From Synoicihabitans lomoniglobus (GTDB lineage: Bacteria; Verrucomicrobiota; Verrucomicrobiia; Opitutales; Opitutaceae), in contig NZ_CP119075.1 in NCBI RefSeq assembly GCF_029023725.1, forward strand, positions 243,501 through 307,500: 64,000 nucleotides of DNA. Reading direction: 5' to 3'. Every line of letters starts with the position of its first letter. Position 1 is the first letter of the stretch. The notes under the pieces were generated by a model. That model did no database searches. It saw only the letters and a list, made by a program, of their open reading frames with translations, and was not told the origin of the DNA. Below, one piece after another: positions 36,487-45,841 of the stretch. Both the position numbers and the translations under genes were made by a program.

Positions 36487-36526
36487 ATTGACCGCGGGCG
36501 ATGAGACGATCATTTCGTGCCTACCG

Positions 36527-37663
36527 ATGCAGAACCGCCTGATTGCTCTTTTTGAAGAAACCTTTGGTCGCCCGCCGAGCGTGATTTGTCGTGCCCCGGG
36601 GCGCATTGAATTCATCGGCAACCACACCGACTACAATGGCGGGGAGGTTTTGGGGGCGGCGATCGACCGCGGGGTATGGGTGGCGGTGGCTCCCGCGGAA
36701 GGGCCACGCCGATTCCGTAGCGAGTTTTCCGATACTGTCGTCGAACAAGCCGGACCCAGACAGCGGGAGGAAGGCGACCGGGCGTGGGTGAACTATCCGA
36801 CGGGCGTGCTGGCGGGCATGGAGGCGTTTGGGGTGACGGCACCCGAGGGGTTTGACTACGCGGTGATTTCCGACCTGCCGCAGGGCGCGGGACTGAGCAG
36901 CAGTGCTGCCATCGAACTGGCTTCCGGTCTGGCTTTTCTGGGGTTGGCCGGCGCGGAGTTGTCGCGGGAAAATCTGGTGAAGCTCGGGCGTTGGGCGGAA
37001 AACGAATTCGTGGGCGTGCCTTGTGGCATTCTCGACCAAGGGGTCTCCGGATTTGGGCGTCGGGACAGCCTGGTTCACATCGACTGCCGGGGACCGACGT
37101 TTTCCACCGTGCCGATGCCGACGGGCGTAAAATTTTGGGTGTTCAACACGCCCTCCGGTCATGCCTTGGTGGATGGGCTCTACGCTGAGCGACATCGTGA
37201 GTGCATGGCCGCGGCCGAGGCGCTGGGTGTGGCCTGTTTGGCTGATGCATCGCTGGAGCAGCTGGAGAACGCACGTGGCCTGATGACGGTGGAGTCGTAT
37301 TCACGGGCCAAGCACGTGATCAGCGAAATTGCCCGGGTCGGGGCGATGTGCGCCGCGCTCAAATCGGGTGATTTTGCGGACGTGGGGCGCCTGTTGACGG
37401 CGTCTCATCACAGTTCGCAACGTGATTTTGCCAACAGCACCGTGCAGTTGGATTGGCTGGTCGATCATCTGATCGAAACGAGTGGAGTGTTGGGCGCTCG
37501 CTTGACCGGCGGTGGTTTCGGCGGGGCCGTGATGGGTCTGGCCACGGCAGAATTCGACGAGCGGGCGGCGAAGAAGGTCAGCCAGCACTTTGCCGAAAAG
37601 TTCGGTCAGTCACCGCAGGTATTGCAACTGGCCACAGGGAACGGGGCCGAGCGGATCGTTTAG
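36527..37663 (+). CDS. galK: Galactokinase
   Basis: The product has 378 residues, matching galactokinases. Near the N-terminus: G-R-I-E-F-I-G-N-H-T-D-Y-N-G-G, the galactokinase signature. The GHMP ATP-binding loop is P-Q-G-A-G-L-S-S-S-A-A. The C-terminal G-G-G-F-G-G-A-V block is also present. It phosphorylates galactose in the Leloir pathway; N-acetylgalactosamine kinases of the same family are the main alternative. ATG 36527 lacks an obvious Shine-Dalgarno. No other gal genes are adjacent. Confidence 0.92.
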   Translation: MQNRLIALFEETFGRPPSVICRAPGRIEFIGNHTDYNGGEVLGAAIDRGVWVAVAPAEGPRRFRSEFSDTVVEQAGPRQREEGDRAWVNYPTGVLAGMEAFGVTAPEGFDYAVISDLPQGAGLSSSAAIELASGLAFLGLAGAELSRENLVKLGRWAENEFVGVPCGILDQGVSGFGRRDSLVHIDCRGPTFSTVPMPTGVKFWVFNTPSGHALVDGLYAERHRECMAAAEALGVACLADASLEQLENARGLMTVESYSRAKHVISEIARVGAMCAALKSGDFADVGRLLTASHHSSQRDFANSTVQLDWLVDHLIETSGVLGARLTGGGFGGAVMGLATAEFDERAAKKVSQHFAEKFGQSPQVLQLATGNGAERIV

Positions 37664-37675
37664 CGGGACGATCGT

Positions 37676-38590
37676 CTACCAGAGCTCGAGGAGCTGATTG
37701 AGGTAGGCGTCAAACGGCCGGTGGGCCGCGAGCAGGTAGATCACGGCGGCGATGGCGAGCATGGGGCCAAACGGCACGTGAGCGCCGAAGCCTACTTCGG
37801 TTTCTTCGCCTTCGGGGGTTTCGGCGCGCAAAGCGGCGGAGTTTTTACCACCGGAAACGAGGTGCCACACCATGGCGATCGCGAACCATACCGTGCCGAC
37901 AATCGCGCCACCAAAGACGGCGAAAATCGCGCCCTTCCAACCGAGAAACGCGCCGATCAATCCCATGAACTTCACGTCGCCGAATCCCATGGCTTCCTTC
38001 TTCAGCACCTCTTCGGCGAGGAGTCCGATCCAGAGGATGACGCCGGAACCCACCAGGGCTCCGATGATCGCGCTGAATCCAGCGTGGATACTGCCGATGA
38101 CGTAATACGGTTCCGTCGAGAAGCCCTGCATGCTGGGCACCGCAAACCCCAGCGCGACACCGACCACCGTGCCCCAAATGGTGATCCCGTCGGGGATGAT
38201 CATGTGATCGAGATCGATGAACGTGGCGGCCACGAGCAGGCCGATGAGAATCATCCCTCCGACCGCCGACGCGGGCGGGTGGACCAACCAACAGGTCAGA
38301 AACAACAAACCGGTGAGCGTTTCCACCCCGGCATAGCGAATCGAGTAGGGGCTCCCGCAGCAGCGGGCTTTGCCGCGGAGCACAAACCAGCTCAAAATGG
38401 GGATGTTATCGAACCACTTGATGGGTTGGCCGCAGGAGCAATGGGACCCGGGAAACACGATGGATTTGCCGGCGGGAACGCGGTAGATCACCACGTTGAG
38501 GAAGCTTCCCACCATGGCACCAAAAACAAAGGCGGCGGCGGGGAAAAACCATGGCATCAGCTCATCCATCAAGGTGATCGTTGGCAGCAT
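37676..38590 (-). CDS. Type IV prepilin peptidase (A24 family)
   Basis: The product has 304 residues with multiple membrane helices. N-terminal domain: G-S-F-L-N-V-V-I-Y-R-V-P, then Cys pairs in H-C-S-C-G and R-C-C-G that suggest a zinc site. Catalytic aspartates are in I-D-L-D-H-M-I-I-P-D and G-F-G-D-V-K-F. It cleaves and N-methylates type IV pilins and pseudopilins at the inner membrane. The pseudopilin modules at 56572-61558 are plausible substrates. It converges with galK, leaving 12 bp between stops. A second ATG eight codons in (38566) is an alternative start. Confidence 0.93.
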   Translation of the reverse strand: MLPTITLMDELMPWFFPAAAFVFGAMVGSFLNVVIYRVPAGKSIVFPGSHCSCGQPIKWFDNIPILSWFVLRGKARCCGSPYSIRYAGVETLTGLLFLTCWLVHPPASAVGGMILIGLLVAATFIDLDHMIIPDGITIWGTVVGVALGFAVPSMQGFSTEPYYVIGSIHAGFSAIIGALVGSGVILWIGLLAEEVLKKEAMGFGDVKFMGLIGAFLGWKGAIFAVFGGAIVGTVWFAIAMVWHLVSGGKNSAALRAETPEGEETEVGFGAHVPFGPMLAIAAVIYLLAAHRPFDAYLNQLLELW

Positions 38591-38704
38591 GGTTGGTTGA
38601 GGGGGAGAGTGGAGGGGGCGCGGAAAGCGATTCGAGCTGCCGGCAGATCGGGGTAGCGGGACGGGACGACGCGGGAGGAAGATCGCGGGGTCCGGGCCGG
38701 GGGC

Positions 38705-39121
38705 TTAGAAACCAGGTTCGGCGGGAATCACGCCGACGATTTTGATTTCAATGGGTCCGATTTCCGAAGTGAGGCCGAGGTTCTCGCGATAGATTTCGGT
38801 GATCTCCTGGGTGAGATATCCTTGGATCGCATCGAGTTTGGCCTCGGGGCGGACTTTGAGGCGAAGTCGCGTGGTGAACTGGCTCTTGCGAATCTTGATG
38901 GAAGCGTTGGCGGAAGCGACGCCCTTCACTTGCTCGCAACAGGCCTCGACCATGCGGTGCAAGGCGCGGCGGGAAATGAGGAGCTCGCCGGATTCGTTGG
39001 ATGCCAGAGGCAAGGCCCGCGGTTGACGCAGGAACAACAACACGAGAAGGAGCGCAAGACCTCCCCCCAGTCCGATCACGAGGAAGGGGGAGCTTAGCAG
39101 ATAGTCGGTCAGGGGGCTCAC
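38705..39121 (-). CDS. Membrane-anchored Asp23-related (AmaP-like) protein
   Basis: The product has 138 residues from the GTG at 39121, which avoids overlap with the upstream gene. One hydrophobic helix (about 10-32) is followed by an Asp23-like alpha/beta domain (I-S-R-R-A-L-H-R-M-V-E, then V-K-G-V-A-S-A-N-A-S-I). In Gram-positive bacteria AmaP anchors Asp23 at the membrane; the adjacency to an Asp23 gene fits the same pairing. The longer open frame to 39238 would overlap the neighbouring gene. Confidence 0.75.
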   Translation of the reverse strand: MSPLTDYLLSSPFLVIGLGGGLALLLVLLFLRQPRALPLASNESGELLISRRALHRMVEACCEQVKGVASANASIKIRKSQFTTRLRLKVRPEAKLDAIQGYLTQEITEIYRENLGLTSEIGPIEIKIVGVIPAEPGF

Positions 39122-39167
39122 GAGAGAAAAGGGCGCGGAGGAGGGAAGGCGGGTGGAAACAACCGAA

Positions 39168-39605
39168 TCAGTCGGTCGCTTGTTGAGTGGGCCAGAGTTC
39201 GTCGTCGGTGCCGGGTTTTTCGCCGGGTAAGCGGACACCCTCGATGATGACGTCCACCTTGCGCACTTCCTTGCCGGTCATGGCCATGACCTGTTTGCGC
39301 ACGTCGACCTGGACTTCGTAGGCGGTCTGGCCGATCTCGGAGCCGTAGGCCACGATCAGCCGCACCTCGATGTCGTATTCGCCGTTTTCGGATTCGTTGA
39401 CGCGGACGCCTCGGTGATCCGCCTCCTTTTTGGTGAAAATCTCTCCGATGCCATCCACGATCCCGCCGCCGACTCCGGCCACGCCATTCACCTGCAGGGC
39501 GGCGAGGCGCACGATCCCGGCGATGACATTGTGGTTGATCTTAATGTCACCCAAATCGGGCTGGTCGTCGTAGCGCGGTGGTGGGTTGAACTCGGGCGAT
39601 TGCAT
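39168..39605 (-). CDS. Asp23/Gls24-family envelope-stress protein
   Basis: The product has 145 residues from ATG 39605. Asp23 core: I-K-I-N-H-N-V-I-A-G-I-V-R-L-A-A-L then V-N-G-V-A-G-V-G-G, and V-R-L-I-V-A-Y-G. Asp23 proteins form membrane-associated assemblies linked to cell-envelope stress. Next downstream is the membrane-anchored relative; next upstream is accC, separated by a terminator. Confidence 0.85.
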   Translation of the reverse strand: MQSPEFNPPPRYDDQPDLGDIKINHNVIAGIVRLAALQVNGVAGVGGGIVDGIGEIFTKKEADHRGVRVNESENGEYDIEVRLIVAYGSEIGQTAYEVQVDVRKQVMAMTGKEVRKVDVIIEGVRLPGEKPGTDDELWPTQQATD

Positions 39606-39677
39606 GTTGCGGATCAGAAAAGCGGGCGGGGTTGCCGGTGGCAAGGCTCTGCACAAAACGGATTTTGAGAAACAAAA

Positions 39678-39703
39678 ACGCCGCAGGCGGGAGACTGCGG
39701 CGT
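39678..39703 (-). terminator. Rho-independent terminator of accB-accC
   Basis: A 9-bp stem ACGCCGCAG/CTGCGGCGT with an 8-base loop; on the minus strand a TTTTTG tract follows. It lies 24 bp after the accC stop. Confidence 0.9.
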
Positions 39704-39726
39704 GAGGACGAAACTGAGGTCGCGGT

Positions 39727-41097
39727 CTAAACGAATCCTTCCGGCGGGTTGCGGGTCAGGAAATCCTCCATGTAGGCGGTGGTCGCTTTGCCTTCCTTGA
39801 AGATCGGGTCGGCCATGATCGCCTTGTGCAGGGGGATGGTGGTTTTGATCCCGCGAATGAGATACTCGTTGAGGGCGCGGAACGCGCGTTCGATGGCGAT
39901 CTGGCGCGTAGAGCCGTAACAGATCAGCTTGCCGATCATGGAATCGTAATACGGCGGAATCTGGTAGCCGGAGTAAATGTGGCTGTCGACGCGCACCCCG
40001 TGGCCGCCGGGGGCGTAGTAGAGGCCGATCGTGCCGGGCGAGGGCGCAAAGTTACGGGCCGGGTCCTCGGCGTTGATGCGGCACTCGATCGCGTGGCGTT
40101 CGAAGGTGATGTCCTTTTGATCGAACCCGAGCGGTTCACCGTTGGCGATGAGGATCTGCTGCTTGATCAGGTCGATGCCGGTCACTTCTTCGGTGACGGG
40201 ATGTTCGACCTGAATCCGGGTGTTCATTTCGATGAAGTAGAAGTTTCCCTTGGCATCGACCAGGAACTCGATGGTGCCGGCCCCTTCGTAATCGGCGGCC
40301 TCCGTGGCCTTGATGGCGGCTTTGCCCATGGCTTTGCGCAGGGCGGGATTGGCGGTGAGGAACGGCGACGGGGCTTCCTCGATCAGCTTTTGGTGGCGGC
40401 GTTGGACCGAACAGTCGCGTTCGCCGAGATGAACGATTTTGCCGTGTTGATCGGCGAGCACCTGAAACTCAATGTGGCGGGGTTTTTCGACATACTTTTC
40501 GATGTAGACGGAGCCGTTGCCGAAGGCCTTCTGCGCTTCGTTGCGCGCGACGTGAAACTCCTTGGCGAACGAAATGTCGTTGTGCGCGATGCGCATGCCG
40601 CGACCGCCGCCACCGGCGACCGCCTTGATGATCACGGGGTAGCCGATCTTGCGGGCGGTTTTGACCGCATCCGTCTCGTCGTCGATGGGTCCGTCGGAAC
40701 CCGGCACGATGGGCACACCGGCTTTGCGCATGGTGTCCTTGGCGATCGCTTTGTCGCCCATCTTGCGAATCGAAGCCGAGCTGGGTCCGATGAACTTGAT
40801 GTTGCAGGACTCGCATTGTTCGGCGAAGTCGGCGTTTTCCGACAGGAAGCCGTAGCCGGGATGGATGGCATCCACGTCGGCGATTTCCGCCGCCGCGATG
40901 ATCCGGTCCGCCTTGAGATAGCTTTCGTCGCTGCGGGGGCCGCCGATGCAAATGGCCTCGTCGGCCAGTTGGACGTGCAGGGATTGCACATCTGCTTCGG
41001 AATATACCGCGAGGGTTTTGATGCCCAGTTCGCGGCAGGCGCGAACGATGCGGAGAGCGATCTCGCCGCGATTGGCGATCAGGATCTTTTGAATCAT
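39727..41097 (-). CDS. accC: Biotin carboxylase subunit of acetyl-CoA carboxylase
   Basis: The product has 456 residues, the standard AccC length. ATP-grasp features: G-D-K-A-I-A-K (after P-S-S-A-S-I-R-K-M), the Gly-rich loop A-G-G-G-G-R-G-M-R, and [14 protein letters not shown]. It carboxylates biotin on AccB using ATP and bicarbonate, the first half-reaction of fatty-acid synthesis. It follows accB by 84 bp on the same strand. Confidence 0.97.
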   Translation of the reverse strand: MIQKILIANRGEIALRIVRACRELGIKTLAVYSEADVQSLHVQLADEAICIGGPRSDESYLKADRIIAAAEIADVDAIHPGYGFLSENADFAEQCESCNIKFIGPSSASIRKMGDKAIAKDTMRKAGVPIVPGSDGPIDDETDAVKTARKIGYPVIIKAVAGGGGRGMRIAHNDISFAKEFHVARNEAQKAFGNGSVYIEKYVEKPRHIEFQVLADQHGKIVHLGERDCSVQRRHQKLIEEAPSPFLTANPALRKAMGKAAIKATEAADYEGAGTIEFLVDAKGNFYFIEMNTRIQVEHPVTEEVTGIDLIKQQILIANGEPLGFDQKDITFERHAIECRINAEDPARNFAPSPGTIGLYYAPGGHGVRVDSHIYSGYQIPPYYDSMIGKLICYGSTRQIAIERAFRALNEYLIRGIKTTIPLHKAIMADPIFKEGKATTAYMEDFLTRNPPEGFV

Positions 41098-41181
41098 TAA
41101 AAGAAGGGAGTCGGAAGTTGTCGGGACGGACGGCGAAGGATGCGCCCGTCTTCTAAGTCAGCAGTCGGCAGGACTGCGCGG

Positions 41182-41661
41182 TCAGCTGGATTTTAACTTG
41201 AACAAGCGTTGTCCGTATTCGACCGGTTCGCCGTTCTCGACCAACACTTCGACCACTGTTCCTTTCACTTCCGCCTGGATCTCGTTCATGATCTTCATGG
41301 CCTCGATGATGCAGACCACGGAGGTTTCGCTGACGGCGGTGCCGATTTCGGCAAAGGCTTTGGATTCCGGAGAAGGGGAACTGTAGAACGTTCCGACCAT
41401 CGGGGACTTGATGTAGGTCACCCCGGCTTCATCGGCGGCGGCGGCCGGAGCGGCCGTCGGAGCGGCGGGAGCCGCGACCGGAGCGGGAGCTTCGGATGCC
41501 ACCACAAAGGGCGGCGCGGAGTTGCGCGAGCCACCGGTGCTGGCCACGACGGCGCCTCCGCGGCGGATCTTAAGTTTGAAGCCTTCTTCTTCGACCGCGA
41601 ACTCGTTGAGCTCGGCGCGCTTCATCAACTCGATGATCTGCTTGATTTGTTTGATGTCCAA
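41182..41661 (-). CDS. accB: Biotin carboxyl carrier protein
   Basis: The product has 159 residues. The C-terminal biotinyl domain contains E-A-M-K-I-M with the biotinylated Lys123. The middle is a typical Ala/Pro-rich linker. The start codon is TTG at 41661, the only near start that preserves the M-D-I-K-Q-I N-terminus; no ATG is available. It carries the carboxyl group between AccC and the carboxyltransferase. Inverted repeats in the upstream gap may regulate the pair. Confidence 0.96.
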   Translation of the reverse strand: MDIKQIKQIIELMKRAELNEFAVEEEGFKLKIRRGGAVVASTGGSRNSAPPFVVASEAPAPVAAPAAPTAAPAAAADEAGVTYIKSPMVGTFYSSPSPESKAFAEIGTAVSETSVVCIIEAMKIMNEIQAEVKGTVVEVLVENGEPVEYGQRLFKLKSS

Positions 41662-42009
41662 AATGGTTCGTGGGTTGAGTTACTGGAATACTATCCGGTC
41701 GTTAGTGATCTGTGGAAGGGAGTCGTTCAAAAAGAATTCACATAAAAGGTGCAATGACTGAATTTTCACCAATTTGGCCCGAAAACCGCAATAAATTGGC
41801 AGTTTGAGGGCGATTTTAACCAAAATTGGGTTAAAACGTGAGATTCTTCGAAAATAGAGAAATAGCTGAACCAGCGCCCTGCATAGGATGATTTCGGGGA
41901 TTAAAGCCGCCATCGGAACCGGAAAAGGGGAGGGCAGGGGAATCGCGGACAAACCGCAACCTTTGCGCCCGGCCTGGCCGATAAATCCCCGCTTATCGTT
42001 CCGATAAAT
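41662..42009 (-). promoter_or_regulatory. AT-rich upstream region of accB-accC with inverted repeats
   Basis: No ORF of substance. It is AT-richer than surrounding genes. It contains a perfect TTTTAACC-N7-GGTTAAAA (41814-41836), CCAATTT-N17-AAATTGG (41769-41799), and TTATCG-TTC-CGATAA (41993-42007) next to two GATAAATC direct copies. These are candidate operators for lipid-synthesis control or, for the last, an end-of-gene hairpin. No convincing -35/-10 pair was assigned. Confidence 0.5.
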
Positions 42010-42693
42010 CTACTCCGACAGCGTCGCGATCGTAGTGAGAGCGACTTTTCGAAACTCGACTTCCGCCCCTTCGGCTTGCAGCGCGATTTGTCCGCTGGTC
42101 GCTCCGCAGTCATGACCGTGATTCACCAGGTCGCCGTTGACCCACACTTTTATTTCAGCACCGACACATTCGATCGTCATGTTATTCCACTCCCCGGGCG
42201 GGTTTTCGGAATTGTCGGTGAGATTCATGATCCGGCGTTTTTTACCTTCGGTGACGCCCCATTCCTCCGGTGGACCGCGTCGTGCCTCCATGTCGGGAAC
42301 GGTGATATCGAGCACGATACACCAGAAGTCGCCCGCATTGCCCGACATCATCTGGGCCTCGATCGAGCGGGGGAACATCCCGTAAAGGGCTCGCGGCGTG
42401 GAGACGTGGACGAGAGCACCGCAGTTGCCGGGTTTGGCGGCGAAGCGGTAGTCGATTTCCAGCCGGTAGTCGGCGTAAGTCGCGTCGGTGATGATGTGTC
42501 CGCCGGTGTGCGCGAGGCTCACCAGTTTGCCGTCGCGTATGATGAAAGGCGTGGGCACCGACGGGTCCTGGTCCATCGCCGGCACGTCGATGTGCCAGCC
42601 GTCGAGATTCACGCCGTTAAAAAGTTGAACCGGTTCGGCGGCGATGGCGGCGACGGAAAGAAGGGCAAATACGGCCAGGGGACGGAGGGGCAT
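42010..42693 (-). CDS. Exported 3-keto-disaccharide hydrolase-like (DUF1080) protein
   Basis: The product has 227 residues from ATG 42693. A signal peptide is present (L-R-P-L-A-V-F-A-L-L-S-V-A-A-I-A-A). The domain begins with L-F-N-G-V-N-L-D-G-W-H and includes D-Y-R-L-E-I-D-Y-R-F and W-N-N-M-T-I-E-C, all typical of the family. It has a concanavalin-like beta-sandwich and acts on or binds sugars in many Planctomycetes and Verrucomicrobia. Whether this copy is catalytic cannot be seen. It is divergent from the next small gene. Confidence 0.87.
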   Translation of the reverse strand: MPLRPLAVFALLSVAAIAAEPVQLFNGVNLDGWHIDVPAMDQDPSVPTPFIIRDGKLVSLAHTGGHIITDATYADYRLEIDYRFAAKPGNCGALVHVSTPRALYGMFPRSIEAQMMSGNAGDFWCIVLDITVPDMEARRGPPEEWGVTEGKKRRIMNLTDNSENPPGEWNNMTIECVGAEIKVWVNGDLVNHGHDCGATSGQIALQAEGAEVEFRKVALTTIATLSE

Positions 42694-42849
42694 CAGTCCT
42701 GGTAGCGAAACGAATCGATCCACGTTGTCGATGCGCTTCGGTCCGCGCCGGCGGGCAACGCGGGCGGAAGATGGAACCTGGCGGCGGGAACCGGGTTGGC
42801 GGAGAAGGGTCGGTGCAGGGGAACTCTAACTTTTCCCGAAAGGAATCCC

Positions 42850-43038
42850 ATGTCCCAACAATCCGAACCATCTCCCAATCCGAACCCCGAGGTCTCCAAT
42901 GTGCAAAAGCCGAGCGTGGACCAGAAAGCGAAGATCAAACAGCAGAAGATCGAGCAGACGGGGCTGAACAGCCGAATTCGCGGGCATGTGTCCGCACGAG
43001 GTCGGCGAGACCAGGCCAAGAGCGACAGCAAGGGCTGA
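42850..43038 (+). CDS. Small basic protein, 62 aa
   Basis: Begins MSQQSEPSPNPNPEVSN with AAGGA seven bases upstream. The N-terminus is Pro/Gln/Ser-rich and disordered; the C-terminal half is rich in K, R and Q (K-I-K-Q-Q-K-I-E and H-V-S-A-R-G-R-R-D-Q), so it could bind nucleic acid. The open frame starting at 42796 is less likely. It converges with a CorA gene. Function unknown. Confidence 0.62.
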   Translation: MSQQSEPSPNPNPEVSNVQKPSVDQKAKIKQQKIEQTGLNSRIRGHVSARGRRDQAKSDSKG

Positions 43039-43054
43039 TCGCCCGCGCCCGAGT

Positions 43055-44026
43055 TTAAAGCCAGCCGCGGCGGCGGATGAATGCCGCCATACCGATCGTG
43101 GCTAGAATGGTGACGCCCATTACGGCCGGGTAGGCCCAATTGTTGTTGAGCACGTCCATGTGGGAAAAATTCATGCCGAACCACCCGCCGATCAGGAGTG
43201 GGGGGATGCTCAACGCCGTAAGTGAAGTCAGCACCCGGACACCTTCACTCGCTTCGTGACTGGAGCGGTTGAGGAAGACGCGAAATGAAAGAATGATCTG
43301 GTCGGACCAGCCGACGGCCTGGCTTTCGATACGCTGCATTTCCTCCTCCAAGTCGCGGAGGTAGGGGACAATGGCCTTGCGGATGAACTTCGCTTTTCCC
43401 TGTGAAAGCTCGTGAACGGTCTGCCGTTGGGGACGCACGATTTGGCGGAGTTGGCTGAGCTCCTTGCGTAGCGCGAGGACGCGCGGAAACAAATCGTCGG
43501 GGGTGCCTTCGTGGAGCGCGTCCCACTCAATGTCTTCCAACTCCTGCCGCAATTCGGCCAGGGCGGGTTGGTAGGCATCGACCATGTAGTCGAGGATGGT
43601 GTGGGCGAAACGGTCGGGTCCACGCACGAGGCGATTCGGCATGCGGACGAACCGATCGATCGCGGCCTGCACGGGGCGCAGGGGACGCCGGTGAAACGTA
43701 ACGAGGAAGTTCTTCCCCAGAATCAGGTCGAGTTCGGTGGTAGTGAACTTGTCCGTGCGGGTGTAGTCGACCGCATGCATGACCAGATGCAGGTAGTCGT
43801 CGTAGGCCTCGAGTTTGGGGAACGGGTTGTCGTTGGCGCAGTCTTCGATGACCAGGGGGTGAAAGGCGAACAGCTCTTCCATGACCCGCTTCACGTGTTT
43901 TTCCGACGGGTCGGCGAGGTCGATCCACATCATGACTCCGGGTTCTTCGCGCAACGTCGCCAACAGGCTCGTGGGCGGATTCTCCACGGCGAGTTTGTGG
44001 TTACGATAGACGAGAGTGGTGACCAA
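43055..44026 (-). CDS. CorA-family divalent-cation transporter, copy 1
   Basis: The product has 323 residues with a TTG start. A large acidic/helical cytoplasmic domain precedes two C-terminal membrane helices with the signature G-M-N (G-W-F-G-M-N-F). The loop that is M-P-E-L in classic CorA reads M-D-V-L here, so ion selectivity may differ. CorA proteins carry Mg2+, Co2+ or Ni2+. It lies downstream of a close paralogue, with 128 bp between. Confidence 0.9.
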   Translation of the reverse strand: MVTTLVYRNHKLAVENPPTSLLATLREEPGVMMWIDLADPSEKHVKRVMEELFAFHPLVIEDCANDNPFPKLEAYDDYLHLVMHAVDYTRTDKFTTTELDLILGKNFLVTFHRRPLRPVQAAIDRFVRMPNRLVRGPDRFAHTILDYMVDAYQPALAELRQELEDIEWDALHEGTPDDLFPRVLALRKELSQLRQIVRPQRQTVHELSQGKAKFIRKAIVPYLRDLEEEMQRIESQAVGWSDQIILSFRVFLNRSSHEASEGVRVLTSLTALSIPPLLIGGWFGMNFSHMDVLNNNWAYPAVMGVTILATIGMAAFIRRRGWL

Positions 44027-44154
44027 GGGACGAAAAGTAAGCAGGAGGAAGTTTGAAGTAGGAAGCGAAGACGGCAGTCGGAGTCGCTGGCTCGCTTCGC
44101 GCTGGTTTGGAATTTGAAGCTTGAGATTTGATACTTGCGCGGCTGCGCCGCGCT

Positions 44155-45123
44155 TTAGATCCAGCGGCGTTTTTTACACCACCACCACATGAGGGCGGAG
44201 ATGCTCACGGTCAGTCCGATGACCACGGGATAACCGATGGCGGTGCGCAGCTCGGGCATGTGTTGGAAGTTCATGCCAAACCACGTGCCAATCACCATCG
44301 CCGGCAGGGTGATGGCGGTGAGTGCGGTGAGGACTTTGATGCCCTCGTTGGCTTGAAAGCCGGATTTTGACAGGAAGAGATCGAAGGCGATGAGCAGCTG
44401 GTCTGAATACGTGATGGCGCGTTCGTTGATGCGCACGAGGTTGTCCCGCAGGTCCCGGAAATAGGGGAGCATGACCGGCCGGATGAGATCGGATTCGCCG
44501 AGCGCGAGGCGGTTGATGACGTCGCGTTGCGGCGCGATGATGCGGCGGAGGTGGGAAAGTTCGCCGCGGGTTTCGAGTAGCATGGGAATGAGATCCTTTT
44601 GCTCGGGCGAGAGGAGTTGCTCTTCGATGTCCTCCAATTCCTCGCGGAACTCCTCCGTCACGGGTTGATAGAGATCGATGATGGCATCGAGGACATGATG
44701 GGCGATGCGATCGGGGGCTTTGGCCCATTGCCCGGTGGCGCGGCGGCAACGTTCGACGACGCCGGCGACGGCTTTCAGCTCGGCGCGGCGAAACGTGACG
44801 ATGAAGTTTTTGCCGAGAAACATGTTCAACTCGGTGGTCGTGAATTTTTCCGTGCGGGTGAAATCGACCGCGTGCATGACCAGAAACAAGTAGTCCTCGT
44901 AGTCCTCGAGTTTCGGCACGTCGCTGGGCGTGACGCAGTCCTCGATCGCCAGAGGGTGAAACGCAAAGACGCCTTCAAGGATGTCTTTGATTTCGACGGG
45001 GGTGGGGTCACTCAAATCGATCCAGGTGAACAAGCCCTTGTCCGAGCGCACGAGTCGCAGCGCACTGACCTCGAGATCGGTGCCGACAACTTTTCCGTCA
45101 CTGAAGATGAAGGAGGAAATCAC
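44155..45123 (-). CDS. CorA-family divalent-cation transporter, copy 2
   Basis: The product has 322 residues with a GTG start. It has the same domain plan as copy 1 but retains the classic loop (G-M-N-F-Q-H-M-P-E-L), so it is the better candidate for a true Mg2+ channel. A hairpin GCGCGGC/GCCGCGC (44137-44153) lies just past its stop but has no T-tract. It is followed by copy 1 on the same strand; the EIIA-like gene is just upstream. Confidence 0.92.
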   Translation of the reverse strand: MISSFIFSDGKVVGTDLEVSALRLVRSDKGLFTWIDLSDPTPVEIKDILEGVFAFHPLAIEDCVTPSDVPKLEDYEDYLFLVMHAVDFTRTEKFTTTELNMFLGKNFIVTFRRAELKAVAGVVERCRRATGQWAKAPDRIAHHVLDAIIDLYQPVTEEFREELEDIEEQLLSPEQKDLIPMLLETRGELSHLRRIIAPQRDVINRLALGESDLIRPVMLPYFRDLRDNLVRINERAITYSDQLLIAFDLFLSKSGFQANEGIKVLTALTAITLPAMVIGTWFGMNFQHMPELRTAIGYPVVIGLTVSISALMWWWCKKRRWI

Positions 45124-45190
45124 GTGAGACGGAGGAAAGCTGAAAGACGTAAAAGCTGAAACGCTGAAAATGGCGGAATGTGAATCTGCC

Positions 45191-45652
45191 TCAGCTCGTC
45201 TCCGCCTCCTTGATCGCGGTGATGAAGGCTTCGGGCGTGGTGGCGGCGAGAAACGCGGCGCGACGTTCGGCGCTCTTCATCAGTTTGCAAAGCGCGCTGA
45301 CCAACCCGAGGTAGGAGCCGGGGTCGCGTTTCGGGGTGCCGAGCACGAACATGAGGTTCACGTGCTGGTCGGCTTTTTCGAAGTAGATGCCGCGTTCGCT
45401 GCGACCGACGGCGATCATGGTCTCGCCGACGTGATCGGTGCGGGCGTGGGGCAGTGCAACGCCATTGCCGAGACACGTGCTGTCGAGACGTTCGCGGGCC
45501 AGGAGGTCCTTGTAGAACAACTTGTAGTTGCGCATTGCGGCGTGGGTGGAGAGCTGGTCGGCCACCTGATGCAAGGCGGTGGTGCGGCGCGCGCTGCGCA
45601 CGTCGAGATCGATGCGCGTCGGGTCGAGGAAGTCGGAGAATCGAACTGCCAT
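45191..45652 (-). CDS. PTS EIIA (fructose/nitrogen type) domain protein
   Basis: The product has 153 residues as a free-standing EIIA-2 domain. The phosphorylated His is in G-V-A-L-P-H-A-R (His69). No EIIB or EIIC gene is near, so it resembles regulatory PtsN proteins rather than a sugar uptake enzyme. ATG 45652 is chosen over the longer frame to 45697. It lies 67 bp upstream of the second CorA gene; a link to metal transport is possible since PtsN homologues regulate ion transporters in other bacteria. Confidence 0.87.
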   Translation of the reverse strand: MAVRFSDFLDPTRIDLDVRSARRTTALHQVADQLSTHAAMRNYKLFYKDLLARERLDSTCLGNGVALPHARTDHVGETMIAVGRSERGIYFEKADQHVNLMFVLGTPKRDPGSYLGLVSALCKLMKSAERRAAFLAATTPEAFITAIKEAETS

Positions 45653-45841
45653 GGCGAGTAAAGGATGGGCGAGTTTGACCGAACCCGCCGGAGCCATGAT
45701 CTCCCGCCAAGGGGGACCAGACTACCGCCGGTTCGGCGGAGTCGAGTAAGGGTCGGCGTCTTCGGGTTCGTGGTTCACAGGTCGAAAATCAGGTTGTCTA
45801 CGAGGCAAGATCGCGTGCGTGGAGTCAACTGCGCGAGCGCG

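Noticed and set aside
38705-39238. Longer start for the AmaP-like gene
   Set aside because: It would overlap the Asp23 gene by about 70 bp; GTG 39121 is upstream of the membrane helix and avoids that.
44137-44153. Hairpin after second CorA gene as a true terminator
   Set aside because: Strong stem but no T-run on the minus strand; kept only as a note in the gene entry.
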